49,826 nt of DNA from Burkholderiales bacterium (lineage in GTDB: Bacteria; Pseudomonadota; Gammaproteobacteria; Burkholderiales; Casimicrobiaceae): assembly GCA_020853025.1 (NCBI GenBank), contig JADYZP010000038.1, positions 1 through 49,826 on the forward strand, read 5' to 3'. The notes beneath the pieces are model-generated. The model was not told the origin of the DNA. It saw only the letters and a program-made list of their open reading frames with translations, and made no database searches. A program made the position numbers and the translations under genes. Below, piece after piece: positions 31,435 to 40,543 of the stretch; the first letter of the stretch is position 1, and every line of letters starts with the position of its first letter.

Positions 31435-32311
31435 TCTGTCCAAGCGCTATGCCAATGGCGTCCAGGCGCTCGTCAACGTGTCGCTGACGGTGCGGCCCGG
31501 CATGTTCGGCCTGTTGGGTCCCAACGGCGCCGGCAAGTCCACGCTGATGCGCACGCTGGCCACGCTGCAAAGCGCCGATTCGGGGACTGCGACGCTCGGC
31601 GACATCGACGTTCTGCGCGAACCGGGCAGGGTGCGTGCCGTACTCGGTTATCTGCCGCAGGACTTTGGCGTCTATCCGAAGGTTTCGGCGGCGGATCTTC
31701 TCGATCACTTGGCGCGATTGAAGGGACTGGTCGACGCCAAGTCGCGCCGGGAAACGGTCGACGCGCTGCTGCAGCGCGTCAACCTGTTCGACGTGCGCAA
31801 ACAGAAGCTGGGCGGGTTTTCCGGCGGCATGCGGCAGCGCTTCGGAATCGCCCAGGCGCTGCTTGGCAATCCCAAGCTGGTCATCGTCGACGAGCCGACG
31901 GCCGGTCTCGATCCCGAAGAGCGTGTGCGCTTTCACAACCTGCTCGCCGACATTGCCGCCGATGTCGTGGTCATCCTGTCCACGCATATCGTCAGCGATG
32001 TCGAGGATCTCTGCGGGCAGCTGGCGGTGATCGACAAGGGCCGGGTGCTGCTGACCGGCAGGCCCGGAGAATTGGTGTCCTCGCTGAATCGGCGCATCTG
32101 GCGCATGGTCGTCGACAAGTCCGAGGCGGAGGAGCTCAGGAAACAGGTGCGGGTGGTCTCGACGCGCCTGCAGGCGGGGCGCATCGTGGTGCGAGCCTAC
32201 GGCGAGTCGTGTCCCGGCGCGGGCTTCGAGGTGACGGCGCCGGATCTCGAGGACGTCTACTTCTCGACCATCGCCGGCCACCTGGCCGCCCCTGCAGCGC
32301 AGGCGGCCTGA
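31415..32311 (+). CDS. ABC transporter ATP-binding protein
   Basis: This ATPase of about 298 residues has Walker A 'GLLGPNGAGKSTLM', Q-loop 'GYLPQDFGVYP', signature 'GFSGGMRQRFGIAQALLGNP', Walker B 'LVIVDEPTAGLDPEER' and switch 'STHIV'. The C-terminal 70 residues form the small domain typical of ABC-2 exporters. Start ATG 31415 is chosen; ATG 31397 is possible. It is encoded two bases before the permease/peptidase fusion, with which it should form a complex. The combination resembles systems in which an ABC-2 exporter is coupled to an M1 peptidase; the substrate is unknown. Confidence 0.92.
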   Translation: MQLSIRDLSKRYANGVQALVNVSLTVRPGMFGLLGPNGAGKSTLMRTLATLQSADSGTATLGDIDVLREPGRVRAVLGYLPQDFGVYPKVSAADLLDHLARLKGLVDAKSRRETVDALLQRVNLFDVRKQKLGGFSGGMRQRFGIAQALLGNPKLVIVDEPTAGLDPEERVRFHNLLADIAADVVVILSTHIVSDVEDLCGQLAVIDKGRVLLTGRPGELVSSLNRRIWRMVVDKSEAEELRKQVRVVSTRLQAGRIVVRAYGESCPGAGFEVTAPDLEDVYFSTIAGHLAAPAAQAA

Positions 32312-32313
32312 CC

Positions 32314-35300
32314 TTGACGCTTCTGGCCATCGCCTGGTTCGATTTCAACCGCCGGCTGCGGGCGGTGTCGACCTATGTCTATTTTGTGCTGTTCGCGTTT
32401 CTGGGCGGACTGTGGATGGCGGCGGCGGGCGGGGTCTTTGCCGGTGCCTCGGTGAGCTTCGGTGGCGACAAGGTTCTGATCAACGGACCCTACGCGTTGG
32501 CGATCTGCATCGCCTTTCTCGGCTTCGCCGGGGTGACGGTGGTCGGCTCGGTGGCGGGACGCGCCGTGCAGCAGGACTTCGAGTACGGCACTTATCACTT
32601 CTTCTTCTCGGCGCCGATCTCCAAGCGAGACTATTTTTTCGGTCGACTGCTGGGGGCGTGGCTGACGCTGGCGCTGGTCTTCCTGTCGATCGCGCTGGGT
32701 GTCGTCGTCGGCACGCACCTGCCCGGCATCGATGCGGCCCGGGTCGTGTCCGCTCCGAGCTGGCAGAGTTTCCTGCGTCCCTACCTGTTCCTGCTGCTGC
32801 CCAACATGCTTTGGCTGGGCGGCTGCTTCTTCGTGCTTGCCGCCCTCACCCGGCAGATGGCGCCCGTGTTCATCACCGGCGTGCTCGTCCTGGTCGGCTA
32901 TGTGTTCGCGGTCAACCTGCTCGGGGACGTGGAAAACAAGACGCTCGCGGCGCTGGTCGATCCAGCCGGCATTACCGCGCTCGACGTCTTTGCGCGCTAC
33001 TGGACGGTGGCGCAGAAGAACGGCGAGGAAATCGTGCTGGCCGGCGTGTTGCTGTGGAATCGCGCGCTGTGGATGGGGCTGGGAATCGCGGTAATCGCGG
33101 CGGGATACGCAGCGTTTCGGATGCAGGCGGTGGCCGCGGGACGCGGCCGGCGGCGAGAGGCGATGCTCGAACCATCCCGGCACTCGAAGTCCGCGCGCGC
33201 CATGGCGGTGTTGCCTGCGGCAACCATCGATCGCGGCGCCGGTGCCTATGCGCGAATGCTGCCCGGCCTGGCGCGGCTCTATCTGTCGGAAATTCTGCGC
33301 AGCCCGCGGTTCCTGGCCATCGCGCTGGCCGGGGTGCTGCTGGTGCTCGGCAACGCGGTGACGCTGGGTTCGCTCTACGGAACCAACACCTGGCCGCTGA
33401 CCTACAAGGTGCTCGACGTCGTCGGCGGCACGTTCAGTCTGTTCGTCCTCATCGTCACCGCGATCTATGCCGGTGAACTGGTGTGGCGGGAACGCGACGC
33501 CCGCGTCAGCGACATCACCGACAGCATGCCGACGCCGACCTGGCTTGGCTTCGGCGCCAAGGTTCTTGCGTTGTTCGGGCTGCAGGCGGCGCTGATGCTG
33601 GTGGTGCTGTCGTGCAGCATCGGCGTGCAACTCGCCAACGGCTATGCGCGCATCGAATTGCCGCATTACCTGTTCGAGCTGTTCGTGCTGCAGCTGTCCG
33701 GGTTCTTCCTGCTGGCGGTGTTTGCGCTGACCGTGCACACGCTGATCGACAACAAGTATCTGGGCCACTTTGTCGCGCTGCTGTTGTTCATCCTGGTCGC
33801 CAGGATGCCCGACTTCGGACTGGAGGATCGCCTCTATCGCTACGGCAGCGCGCCCGGCGTCATCTACTCGGATCTGAACGGTTACGGCCACTTCCTGCCG
33901 GCGGTGTTCTGGTTCCGGCTCTATTGGAGCGCGTTCGCAGTGCTGCTGCTGGTCCTCGCCCATGCGCTCTGGGTGCGCGGCCGCGACAGCGGTTGGCGGT
34001 CGCGTCTGCGCACGATGGCCGGGCGCATGACTCCTGTCGCGTGGTCGCTCGCCGGCGCTGCGGGCGTGGTCTTCGTCGCCACCGGCAGCTTCATCTACTA
34101 CAACACGCACGTGCTGAATCCCTATGTCTCGCGCAAGGAGGACCAGCAGCTGCGGGCCGACTACGAGCGCAAGTACAAGGCGCTCTTCGGCGTGCCGCAA
34201 CCCAAGGTGACGGCGGTCGACGTCGCCGTCGACATTTTTCCCGAACAGCAGCGCGTACGTCTGGCTGGAACCCTGTCGCTGGCCAACAAATCTGCGCAGC
34301 CGATCAGCGACGTCTACATGCTCTATCCGCGCACGGCGCAGGTGCGCGCGCTGGAATTCAGCGTGCCGGCGCGCATGGTCGACGAAGCTCCGGCGATGCG
34401 CTGGCATCACCACAAGCTCGACCCGCCGCTGCTTCCCGGCGCCACCGCAGCCCTGCGCTTCGACCTCGAGTACGGCGCACGCGGCTTTCGCAACGATGGC
34501 GCGGACCCGGTGGTCCTGGGCAACGGCGCATTCGTCAACGCTTCGCTGACCCCCGACACCACGCTGGTCCCCAGCTTCGGCTACGACCCCAATGGCGAAT
34601 TGACGTCGGACAACGACCGCAGGAAGTTCGGACTGGCGCCGAGACCGCGCATGCCCGATCTCGACGATTCCGCCGAACAGCAGCAAAGCGCGCTGACGCG
34701 CGACGCCGACTTCATCGACTATCGCGCCACCGTTTGCACGGCGGCCGATCAATTGCCGGTGACCTCGGGCTACGTCAAGCGCGACTGGACCGAGAACGGC
34801 CGTCGCTGCATCAGCTATGCGATGGACACCCCGATGGCGGCCATCTATCCGATGCTGTCCGGACGTTACGCGCACCGGCGCCACGTGTGGAAAGGTCCGG
34901 ACGGCGACGTGGCGATCGAAATCGACTACCACCCGGGCCACGAATTCAACCTCGACCGCATGGTCGCGGGCGTCCGGGATTCGCTCGCCTATTTCACTCG
35001 GCATTTCGGCCCCTACCAGCACAGGTTGCTGAGGATCATCGAGTTTCCGCGCTTCCTTCGCAGTGGCGGCTTTGCGGCGTCATTTCCCAATACCGTGCCG
35101 TTCAACGAGGCCATCGGCTTCACCGCCAAGGTCGACGATCGCGATCCCAAGGACATCGACTATCCGTATTTCGTCACGGCGCACGAGGTCGCACACCAGT
35201 GGTGGGCGCATCAGGAAGTTCCGGCCAACGTGCAGGGCGCGGAATTCATAAGCGAGAGCCTGGCCGAGTATTCGGCGCTGATGGTGCTGAAGCAGAAATA

Positions 35301-35949
35301 TGGCGACGCGAAGATGCGCCGTTTCCTGAAGCACGAACTCGACCGCTACCTGATGGGCCGAGGCATCGAGCAGAAGGGCGAGCAACCATTGCTGCGCGCC
35401 GACGGAGCCGCGTATATCCACTACCAGAAGGGCGCGTTGACGCTCTATGCGCTGCAGGATGCCATCGGCGAGGCGGCGATGGACGACGCGCTGTCCGCGT
35501 TCCTGAAACGCTGGCATTTCAAGGGACCGCCTTACCCGACCTCACGCGATCTGCTGGCCGAATTAAAGCGCGTCACGCCGGCCGAGCACCAGGGACTGAT
35601 CGAGGATTTCTTCGAGACCATCACGCTCTATGACAGCCGTGCGGTCGGCGCCACGGCGCGCATGCGTCCGGACGGCAGGCACGAGGTCGATCTGGTCGTC
35701 ACCGCGCGCAAGATACGCGCCGACGGCGGCGGGAAGGAAACCGACGCGCCGCTGTCGATGCTGATGGATATCGGCGTGCAGGACGCTAAGGGAAACTTCC
35801 TCATTCTGGAAAAGCGGGCTGTGAAAACCGGCGAGAATCGCTTCACGCTGGTGGTCGACGGCGTGCCGGCGCGCGCGGGCATCGACCCGCTGCACAAACT
35901 GATCGACCGCGACGTCGCCGACAATGTGACCACGGTGGAGGCGTCCTAG
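32314..35949 (+). CDS. ABC-2 permease fused to an M1-family metallopeptidase
   Basis: This protein of about 1211 residues starts at TTG 32314, just after the ATPase stop. Two sets of about six membrane helices (to about residue 560, with a hydrophilic break near 270-300) make up a complete ABC-2 permease pair ('FEYGTYHFFFSAPISKRDYF', 'ELVWRERDARVSDITDSMPT'). One more helix near 575-595 leads to a large extracytoplasmic M1 domain. The zinc site is HEVAH at 957-961 with the third ligand glutamate in 'SESLAEY' (about 981), the longer spacing seen in this ABC-linked subgroup. The peptidase presumably acts in the periplasm on the exported or a local peptide. Confidence 0.9.
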   Translation: MTLLAIAWFDFNRRLRAVSTYVYFVLFAFLGGLWMAAAGGVFAGASVSFGGDKVLINGPYALAICIAFLGFAGVTVVGSVAGRAVQQDFEYGTYHFFFSAPISKRDYFFGRLLGAWLTLALVFLSIALGVVVGTHLPGIDAARVVSAPSWQSFLRPYLFLLLPNMLWLGGCFFVLAALTRQMAPVFITGVLVLVGYVFAVNLLGDVENKTLAALVDPAGITALDVFARYWTVAQKNGEEIVLAGVLLWNRALWMGLGIAVIAAGYAAFRMQAVAAGRGRRREAMLEPSRHSKSARAMAVLPAATIDRGAGAYARMLPGLARLYLSEILRSPRFLAIALAGVLLVLGNAVTLGSLYGTNTWPLTYKVLDVVGGTFSLFVLIVTAIYAGELVWRERDARVSDITDSMPTPTWLGFGAKVLALFGLQAALMLVVLSCSIGVQLANGYARIELPHYLFELFVLQLSGFFLLAVFALTVHTLIDNKYLGHFVALLLFILVARMPDFGLEDRLYRYGSAPGVIYSDLNGYGHFLPAVFWFRLYWSAFAVLLLVLAHALWVRGRDSGWRSRLRTMAGRMTPVAWSLAGAAGVVFVATGSFIYYNTHVLNPYVSRKEDQQLRADYERKYKALFGVPQPKVTAVDVAVDIFPEQQRVRLAGTLSLANKSAQPISDVYMLYPRTAQVRALEFSVPARMVDEAPAMRWHHHKLDPPLLPGATAALRFDLEYGARGFRNDGADPVVLGNGAFVNASLTPDTTLVPSFGYDPNGELTSDNDRRKFGLAPRPRMPDLDDSAEQQQSALTRDADFIDYRATVCTAADQLPVTSGYVKRDWTENGRRCISYAMDTPMAAIYPMLSGRYAHRRHVWKGPDGDVAIEIDYHPGHEFNLDRMVAGVRDSLAYFTRHFGPYQHRLLRIIEFPRFLRSGGFAASFPNTVPFNEAIGFTAKVDDRDPKDIDYPYFVTAHEVAHQWWAHQEVPANVQGAEFISESLAEYSALMVLKQKYGDAKMRRFLKHELDRYLMGRGIEQKGEQPLLRADGAAYIHYQKGALTLYALQDAIGEAAMDDALSAFLKRWHFKGPPYPTSRDLLAELKRVTPAEHQGLIEDFFETITLYDSRAVGATARMRPDGRHEVDLVVTARKIRADGGGKETDAPLSMLMDIGVQDAKGNFLILEKRAVKTGENRFTLVVDGVPARAGIDPLHKLIDRDVADNVTTVEAS

Positions 35950-36139
35950 CCGGTGCCTGGGCGCCCGTGGCGTGGCATTCCTGCCGTCGCGCCTCGACCT
36001 GCGCGGATTGCCGCGTCATCGGCTTTGTCGCTTCTGTGGCGTGATGGGTGTCGACTACGCTATCGTATCGTTTTGATGTCGTGGCGCATGCGCATACGGC
36101 GTCCACAGAAGAATGCGTCGAGACAACTGGAGACCGGAA

Positions 36140-37468
36140 ATGCCACGGAACAAGCTTGGCAGGACAATGGCGCACCGTAGCGTCAGCGCAGCAGTCTGCG
36201 TCGCCTTCGGTAGCGCTTGCGGTGCGGCCGTCGCCGGTGGACTCTTCCTCTACGAGGTGGGGACCGCCGACGTCGGTCTCGCGTCCGCTGGCTACAGTGC
36301 GCGTGCGCAGGACGCTTCAACGGTGCTCACCAATCCGGCCGGCATGACGCGGCTGGACGGCACGCAGGTCCTGGCCGCGGGCCTGCTGCTGTGGGGTAAC
36401 ACCCGGTTCTCGATCGACTCCGGCACCTCGCCCGCGCTGGGCGGCGACAACGGCGGCTATGTCATCGGGCAGAACGGCTGGTTTCCGGGCGGCGGTCCGT
36501 TCGTCAGCTACAGCGTGTCGCCCGACCTGAAGCTCGGCTTCGCGCTCACCGGCAACTTCGGCGCGCCGCTCAACTACGACGAGAACTGGGTGGGCCGCTA
36601 CTACGTGCAGGAGGCGACGATCCTCGGCATCTCGTTCCTGCCGTCGATCGCGTACAAGGTGAACGACAAGCTGTCGGTCGGCGCGTCGCTCAACGCCATG
36701 TACGGCATCTACAAGAATCAGGTGGCGATCAACAATGTCGATCCGCACTTCGGCGACGGGCAGCTGAAGATGCAGGACGAAGTCTGGGGCTGGGGTGCGA
36801 ACCTGGGTCTGCTGTATGAGGTGGACGCGAGGACGCGGCTGGGTCTGACGTGGGGCTCGCAGGTCAACCTCGACTTCAACGCCCCGTTGGAGTGGTCGAA
36901 CCTCGCCCCGGGCATCCGTGCGGCCCTGGGCAAGAAGGGGCTTTTCGATGCGTCGCTGGGTATCGGCATCAAGGTTCCGCAGCAGGTGATGGGCAGCATC
37001 TACACCGAGGTGAACGACCGCTGGGCGATCCTCGGCAGTGTCGGCTGGCAGCAGTGGTCCAAATTCGGACAGCTGGAATTGGGCATCGACAATTCCAACG
37101 ACCCGACCGGCATCACCAGGAACCTCGAGTTCAAGGACACGTGGCATGGTGCGCTGGGTGCGCAATACCAATATTCGGAACCGTGGCTGCTCAATTTCGG
37201 CATTGCCTACGATTCCGAATTCCAGTCGGGCAACGTCTCGCCGCTGTTGCCGCTGAACAGCGCGTGGCGATTTGGCGCAGGCGCGCAGCAGCAGCTCGGC
37301 AGGAACGCATTCTGGGGCTTTGCGCTCGAGTACGCGTACGGCGGCACGCTCGACGTCGACGCGAAAAGCGAGTTGCCGGTCGCGCTCGGCGGACGCGGCG
37401 ACTTGAAAGGCTCGTTCAATAACGCCGCATCGGTGTTCCTGGCCGCGTACTACAACTGGAAGTTCTGA
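36140..37468 (+). CDS. OmpP1/FadL-family outer membrane protein
   Basis: This 442-residue outer membrane beta-barrel starts at ATG 36140; ATG 36167 is an alternative. A signal peptide ends near 'GAAVAGG'. The FadL-type N-terminal plug motif 'TADVGLASAGYSARAQDAST', then 'VLTNPAGMTRL', is clear. Further on are 'NYDENWVGRYYVQEATILGI', 'SVGASLNAMYGIY' and 'DTWHGALGAQYQY'. The protein ends in aromatic 'YYNWKF', the barrel-insertion signal. It likely imports hydrophobic compounds across the outer membrane. The stop overlaps the PPK2 start (TGATG). Confidence 0.92.
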   Translation: MPRNKLGRTMAHRSVSAAVCVAFGSACGAAVAGGLFLYEVGTADVGLASAGYSARAQDASTVLTNPAGMTRLDGTQVLAAGLLLWGNTRFSIDSGTSPALGGDNGGYVIGQNGWFPGGGPFVSYSVSPDLKLGFALTGNFGAPLNYDENWVGRYYVQEATILGISFLPSIAYKVNDKLSVGASLNAMYGIYKNQVAINNVDPHFGDGQLKMQDEVWGWGANLGLLYEVDARTRLGLTWGSQVNLDFNAPLEWSNLAPGIRAALGKKGLFDASLGIGIKVPQQVMGSIYTEVNDRWAILGSVGWQQWSKFGQLELGIDNSNDPTGITRNLEFKDTWHGALGAQYQYSEPWLLNFGIAYDSEFQSGNVSPLLPLNSAWRFGAGAQQQLGRNAFWGFALEYAYGGTLDVDAKSELPVALGGRGDLKGSFNNAASVFLAAYYNWKF

Positions 37469-38403
37469 TGCGCGCACAATCCGACAAAGACACTCCGGAC
37501 CTCGGCCGCATCGTCCAGGGCGCGCGCAGACTGTCGCGCCCCTACCGTGTCGACAACGGACGCAAGTTCCGTCTGCAGGACGTCGACCCCGGCGATACCG
37601 GAGGGCTGGGCGCGGAAGACAAGCCGCGCGCGCGGGAGGCGCTCGCCAGCGGACGTGAAGCGCTCGCGGAACTGCAGGACATGCTCTACGCGCAGGACCG
37701 CTGGGCGGTGCTGCTGGTATTCCAGGCGATGGACGCCGCCGGCAAGGACGGCGCGATCAAGCACGTGATGTCGGGCGTGAACCCGCAGGGCTGCCAGGTA
37801 TTCTCGTTCAAGGCGCCGACGTCGGAGGAACTCGACCACGACTACCTGTGGCGCTGCACGAAGAGCCTGCCGGAGCGCGGGCGCATCGGCATCTTCAACC
37901 GCAGCTACTACGAGGAGGTGCTGGTGGTGAAGGTGCACCCGGAGTTCCTGGCCGCTCAGAAGCTGCCGCCGAAGCTTGTCGGCAAAAAGGTCTGGGATCA
38001 TCGCTATCAGGACATTCGCGCTCTCGAGCGCTACCTGTCGCGCAACGGCGTGCTGATCCGCAAGTTCTTCCTCAACGTATCACGCGACGAGCAGAAGCGC
38101 AGATTCCTGGAGCGCATCGACGAGCCGGAAAAGAACTGGAAGTTCTCGGCCGGCGACGTGAAGGAGCGCGGCCACTGGGACGCGTACATGGACGCTTACC
38201 AGACGATGATTCGCGAGACTTCGACGCCGGAGTCGCCGTGGTACGTGGTGCCCGCGGACAACAAGTGGTACACGCGCGCGGTGGTATCCGCGGCGATCGT
38301 CGACGCGATGGCGTCCCTCGGACTTCGTTACCCGAAGGTCGACGACGCCAAGCTCGCGGAACTCACGGCGGCAAGAAAGGTGCTACTGTCGGAGAAGCGC
38401 TGA
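37468..38403 (+). CDS. Polyphosphate:nucleotide phosphotransferase (PPK2 family)
   Basis: This 311-residue kinase phosphorylates AMP or ADP with polyphosphate. It has the P-loop 'LVFQAMDAAGKDGAIKHVMS', then 'GVNPQGCQVFSFKAPTSEEL', the lid 'GRIGIFNRSYYEEVLVVKVH' and 'SRDEQKRRFLERIDEPEKNW'. These agree with the long PPK2 group (TIGR03709 type). The ATG at 37468 shares a base with the FadL stop, so the two are translationally coupled, an unexpected pairing. The cytosolic enzyme probably buffers nucleotide pools. Confidence 0.92.
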   Translation: MRAQSDKDTPDLGRIVQGARRLSRPYRVDNGRKFRLQDVDPGDTGGLGAEDKPRAREALASGREALAELQDMLYAQDRWAVLLVFQAMDAAGKDGAIKHVMSGVNPQGCQVFSFKAPTSEELDHDYLWRCTKSLPERGRIGIFNRSYYEEVLVVKVHPEFLAAQKLPPKLVGKKVWDHRYQDIRALERYLSRNGVLIRKFFLNVSRDEQKRRFLERIDEPEKNWKFSAGDVKERGHWDAYMDAYQTMIRETSTPESPWYVVPADNKWYTRAVVSAAIVDAMASLGLRYPKVDDAKLAELTAARKVLLSEKR

Positions 38404-38511
38404 CGACCGACTGCGCCCGCGGGAGCGTTCGCGCGCATCGCCTCGCATCTGCCGCGGGCATGGTTTCCCGTTACCATTGGAGTTCCACTTTTTTCGCCGC
38501 CCGCGGCATCG

Positions 38512-39270
38512 ATGAAGTTCAGCGTCGCCACCTACAACATCCACAAGGGCTTCTCGCATCTGACGCGCCGCATGGTCATCCATGAGCTGAAGGAGAAGCT
38601 GCATGGACTGTCGGCCGACCTCGTGTTTCTGCAGGAGGTGCAGGGTGCACATCTGCGTCACGCGGGTCGCTACCGCGACTGGCCCGGCAAGCCGCAGCAC
38701 GAATTCATCGCCGACACGATGTGGCGCGAGGTCGCCTACGGGCGCAACGCCACGTACCGCAACGGGCACCACGGCAACGCGATGCTTTCGCGCTATCCGA
38801 TCGTCGCGCAGGAGAACGCCGACATCTCGGCGCACGCCTTCGAAAGCCGCGGCCTCCTGCACTGCGAAATCGATCTCGGTGCGCGCGCGCCCACACTCCA
38901 CTGCATCAACGTCCACCTCGGACTCTTCGAGCGCGGCCGCGCCTGGCAGATCCGCGCGCTCGTCGACCGGATCCGCGAGACGGTGCCCAAGGGCGCGCCG
39001 ATGATCATCGCCGGCGACTTCAACGACTGGCGGCGCAAGGCCGACAGGACGTTGACCGACGAACTCGGCGTATTCGAGGTCTTCGAGGAAGTGAAGGGAC
39101 GTCCCGCGCGCACCTTCCCGTCGATGCTGCCGATGTTCCGCCTCGACCGCATCTACGTGCGCGGGCTCGAAGTCGTCGATGCCCGCGTCCACTATACCTT
39201 TCCATCGGGGCGCATTTCGGATCATGCGGCGCTTGCGGCGACCTTCGAGGTTCCGCGCAGGCGCCGCTGA
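38512..39270 (+). CDS. Endonuclease/exonuclease/phosphatase-family protein (YbhP-like)
   Basis: This 252-residue protein has the EEP catalytic motifs in order: 'YNIHKGF', 'LVFLQEVQG' (metal-binding Glu), 'GRNATYRNGHHGNAMLSRYP', 'IIAGDFNDWR' and the terminal 'GRISDHAALA' (Asp-His). It follows PPK2 by 108 bases and precedes a ClsB-type synthase by 18 bases, the same order as ybhP-ybhO in Escherichia coli. A lipid or phosphodiester substrate is plausible but not shown. Confidence 0.9.
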   Translation: MKFSVATYNIHKGFSHLTRRMVIHELKEKLHGLSADLVFLQEVQGAHLRHAGRYRDWPGKPQHEFIADTMWREVAYGRNATYRNGHHGNAMLSRYPIVAQENADISAHAFESRGLLHCEIDLGARAPTLHCINVHLGLFERGRAWQIRALVDRIRETVPKGAPMIIAGDFNDWRRKADRTLTDELGVFEVFEEVKGRPARTFPSMLPMFRLDRIYVRGLEVVDARVHYTFPSGRISDHAALAATFEVPRRRR

Positions 39271-39288
39271 TTTTGCGCGCACAGTTCG

Positions 39289-40479
39289 ATGTTCCGCTTC
39301 ACCGCCGGCAACAGGATCGAGTTGCTGCGCAGCGGCGCGGAGTTTTTTCCCGCACTGGAAGCGGCAATCGACGCCGCCGAGCGCGAAGTCTGGCTCGAAA
39401 CGTACATCTTTGCCGACGATGACGCCGGCCGCGCCATCGCCACGGCGCTCGTGCGCGCGGCCGGGCGCGGTGTCGTCGTGCGTGTGCTGGTCGATGGTTG
39501 GGGTGCCAAGCAGTACCTGACCCGGCAGCTCGAGGAGTTGCTTCGCGATGGACAGGTGCGGCTCAAGAAATACCGGCCCGAGGTTGCGCCCTGGCAGTTT
39601 CGCTTCCACCGGCTGCGCCGGCTGCACCGCAAGCTTTGTCACGTGGACCGGCGCGTCGCCTTCGTCGGCGGCATCAACCTCATCGACGACATGAACACGC
39701 CGGGCCACACGCCGCCGCGACTGGACTTTGCCGTGCGCGTCGGTGGCCCGCTGCTGGCGCCGATCGTCGCCACGATGCAGCGGCTGTGGGCGCTGGCCGA
39801 GCTGGCGCAATTCGAGCTCGGCGACGCACCGCTGTTTCCGGAGCCGATCCACACGCCTCGCCTCGGCACGCAGACGGCCAGATTCGTGATTCGCGATAAC
39901 CTGCGCCACAGGCGCGACATCGAGCACGCCTATCTCGCCGCCATCCGCTCGGCGAGGCGCGAGATCCTGATCGCCAACGCCTACTTCTTTCCCGGCGTGC
40001 GCTTCCGGCATGCGCTGATCGAGGCGGCGCAGCGCGGCGTCCGGGTCACACTGCTGCTGCAGGCGCGCGTCGAATACCGTCTGCTGCACTACGCTTCGCG
40101 TGCGCTCTATGGCCAGTTGCTGTCGGCGGGCGTGGCGATCGCCGAGTACCATCGCTCGTTCCTGCACGCGAAGGTAGCGGTGATCGACGATCGGTGGGCG
40201 ACCGTCGGCTCGTCGAACATCGATCCTTACTCGTTGCTGATGGCGCGCGAGGCCAACGTCTTTGTGCGTGACACGCACTTCGCGGACCAGCTGCGCAACG
40301 AACTGCTGAAATTGATCGAAACCGGTACGCATCCCGTCGAGCCCGGGCGCTGGCCGGAACGCCCGCTGCTGGCCAAGTTGATCACCTGGCTGGCCTACGG
40401 CGTCGTGCGCATCGGCATGGGTGTGGCGGGCTACGGGGGCGACGAGTGGTTCGCGCGACGCCGCCGCCGCGCGCCGTGA
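39289..40479 (+). CDS. clsB: Cardiolipin synthase B
   Basis: This 396-residue phospholipase-D-type enzyme has two HKD motifs, '[18 protein letters not shown]' and '[20 protein letters not shown]'. The start '[20 protein letters not shown]' and the block '[14 protein letters not shown]' are typical of ClsB. The C-terminus ends in a short hydrophobic or amphipathic segment. It joins phospholipid headgroups to make cardiolipin at the inner membrane. Its likely partner is the EEP protein encoded immediately upstream. Confidence 0.92.
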   Translation: MFRFTAGNRIELLRSGAEFFPALEAAIDAAEREVWLETYIFADDDAGRAIATALVRAAGRGVVVRVLVDGWGAKQYLTRQLEELLRDGQVRLKKYRPEVAPWQFRFHRLRRLHRKLCHVDRRVAFVGGINLIDDMNTPGHTPPRLDFAVRVGGPLLAPIVATMQRLWALAELAQFELGDAPLFPEPIHTPRLGTQTARFVIRDNLRHRRDIEHAYLAAIRSARREILIANAYFFPGVRFRHALIEAAQRGVRVTLLLQARVEYRLLHYASRALYGQLLSAGVAIAEYHRSFLHAKVAVIDDRWATVGSSNIDPYSLLMAREANVFVRDTHFADQLRNELLKLIETGTHPVEPGRWPERPLLAKLITWLAYGVVRIGMGVAGYGGDEWFARRRRRAP

Positions 40480-40543
40480 ATCGCCGGCGAGTGTACTGAG
40501 CCGCCGTCACTCGACTGCATCATTCTTCGTTAGACTCGTCGCG

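Noticed and set aside
32257..35022. A 921-codon minus-strand frame opposite the permease/peptidase fusion
   Set aside because: The forward strand has membrane helices and the HEVAH zinc site. The reverse translation has no recognisable domain.
40528..40534. A further TCTAACG (reverse CGTTAGA) just upstream of the Atm1-type exporter
   Set aside because: It is a single heptamer without the 11-bp partner or the 38-base spacing, as expected by chance in 50 kb.
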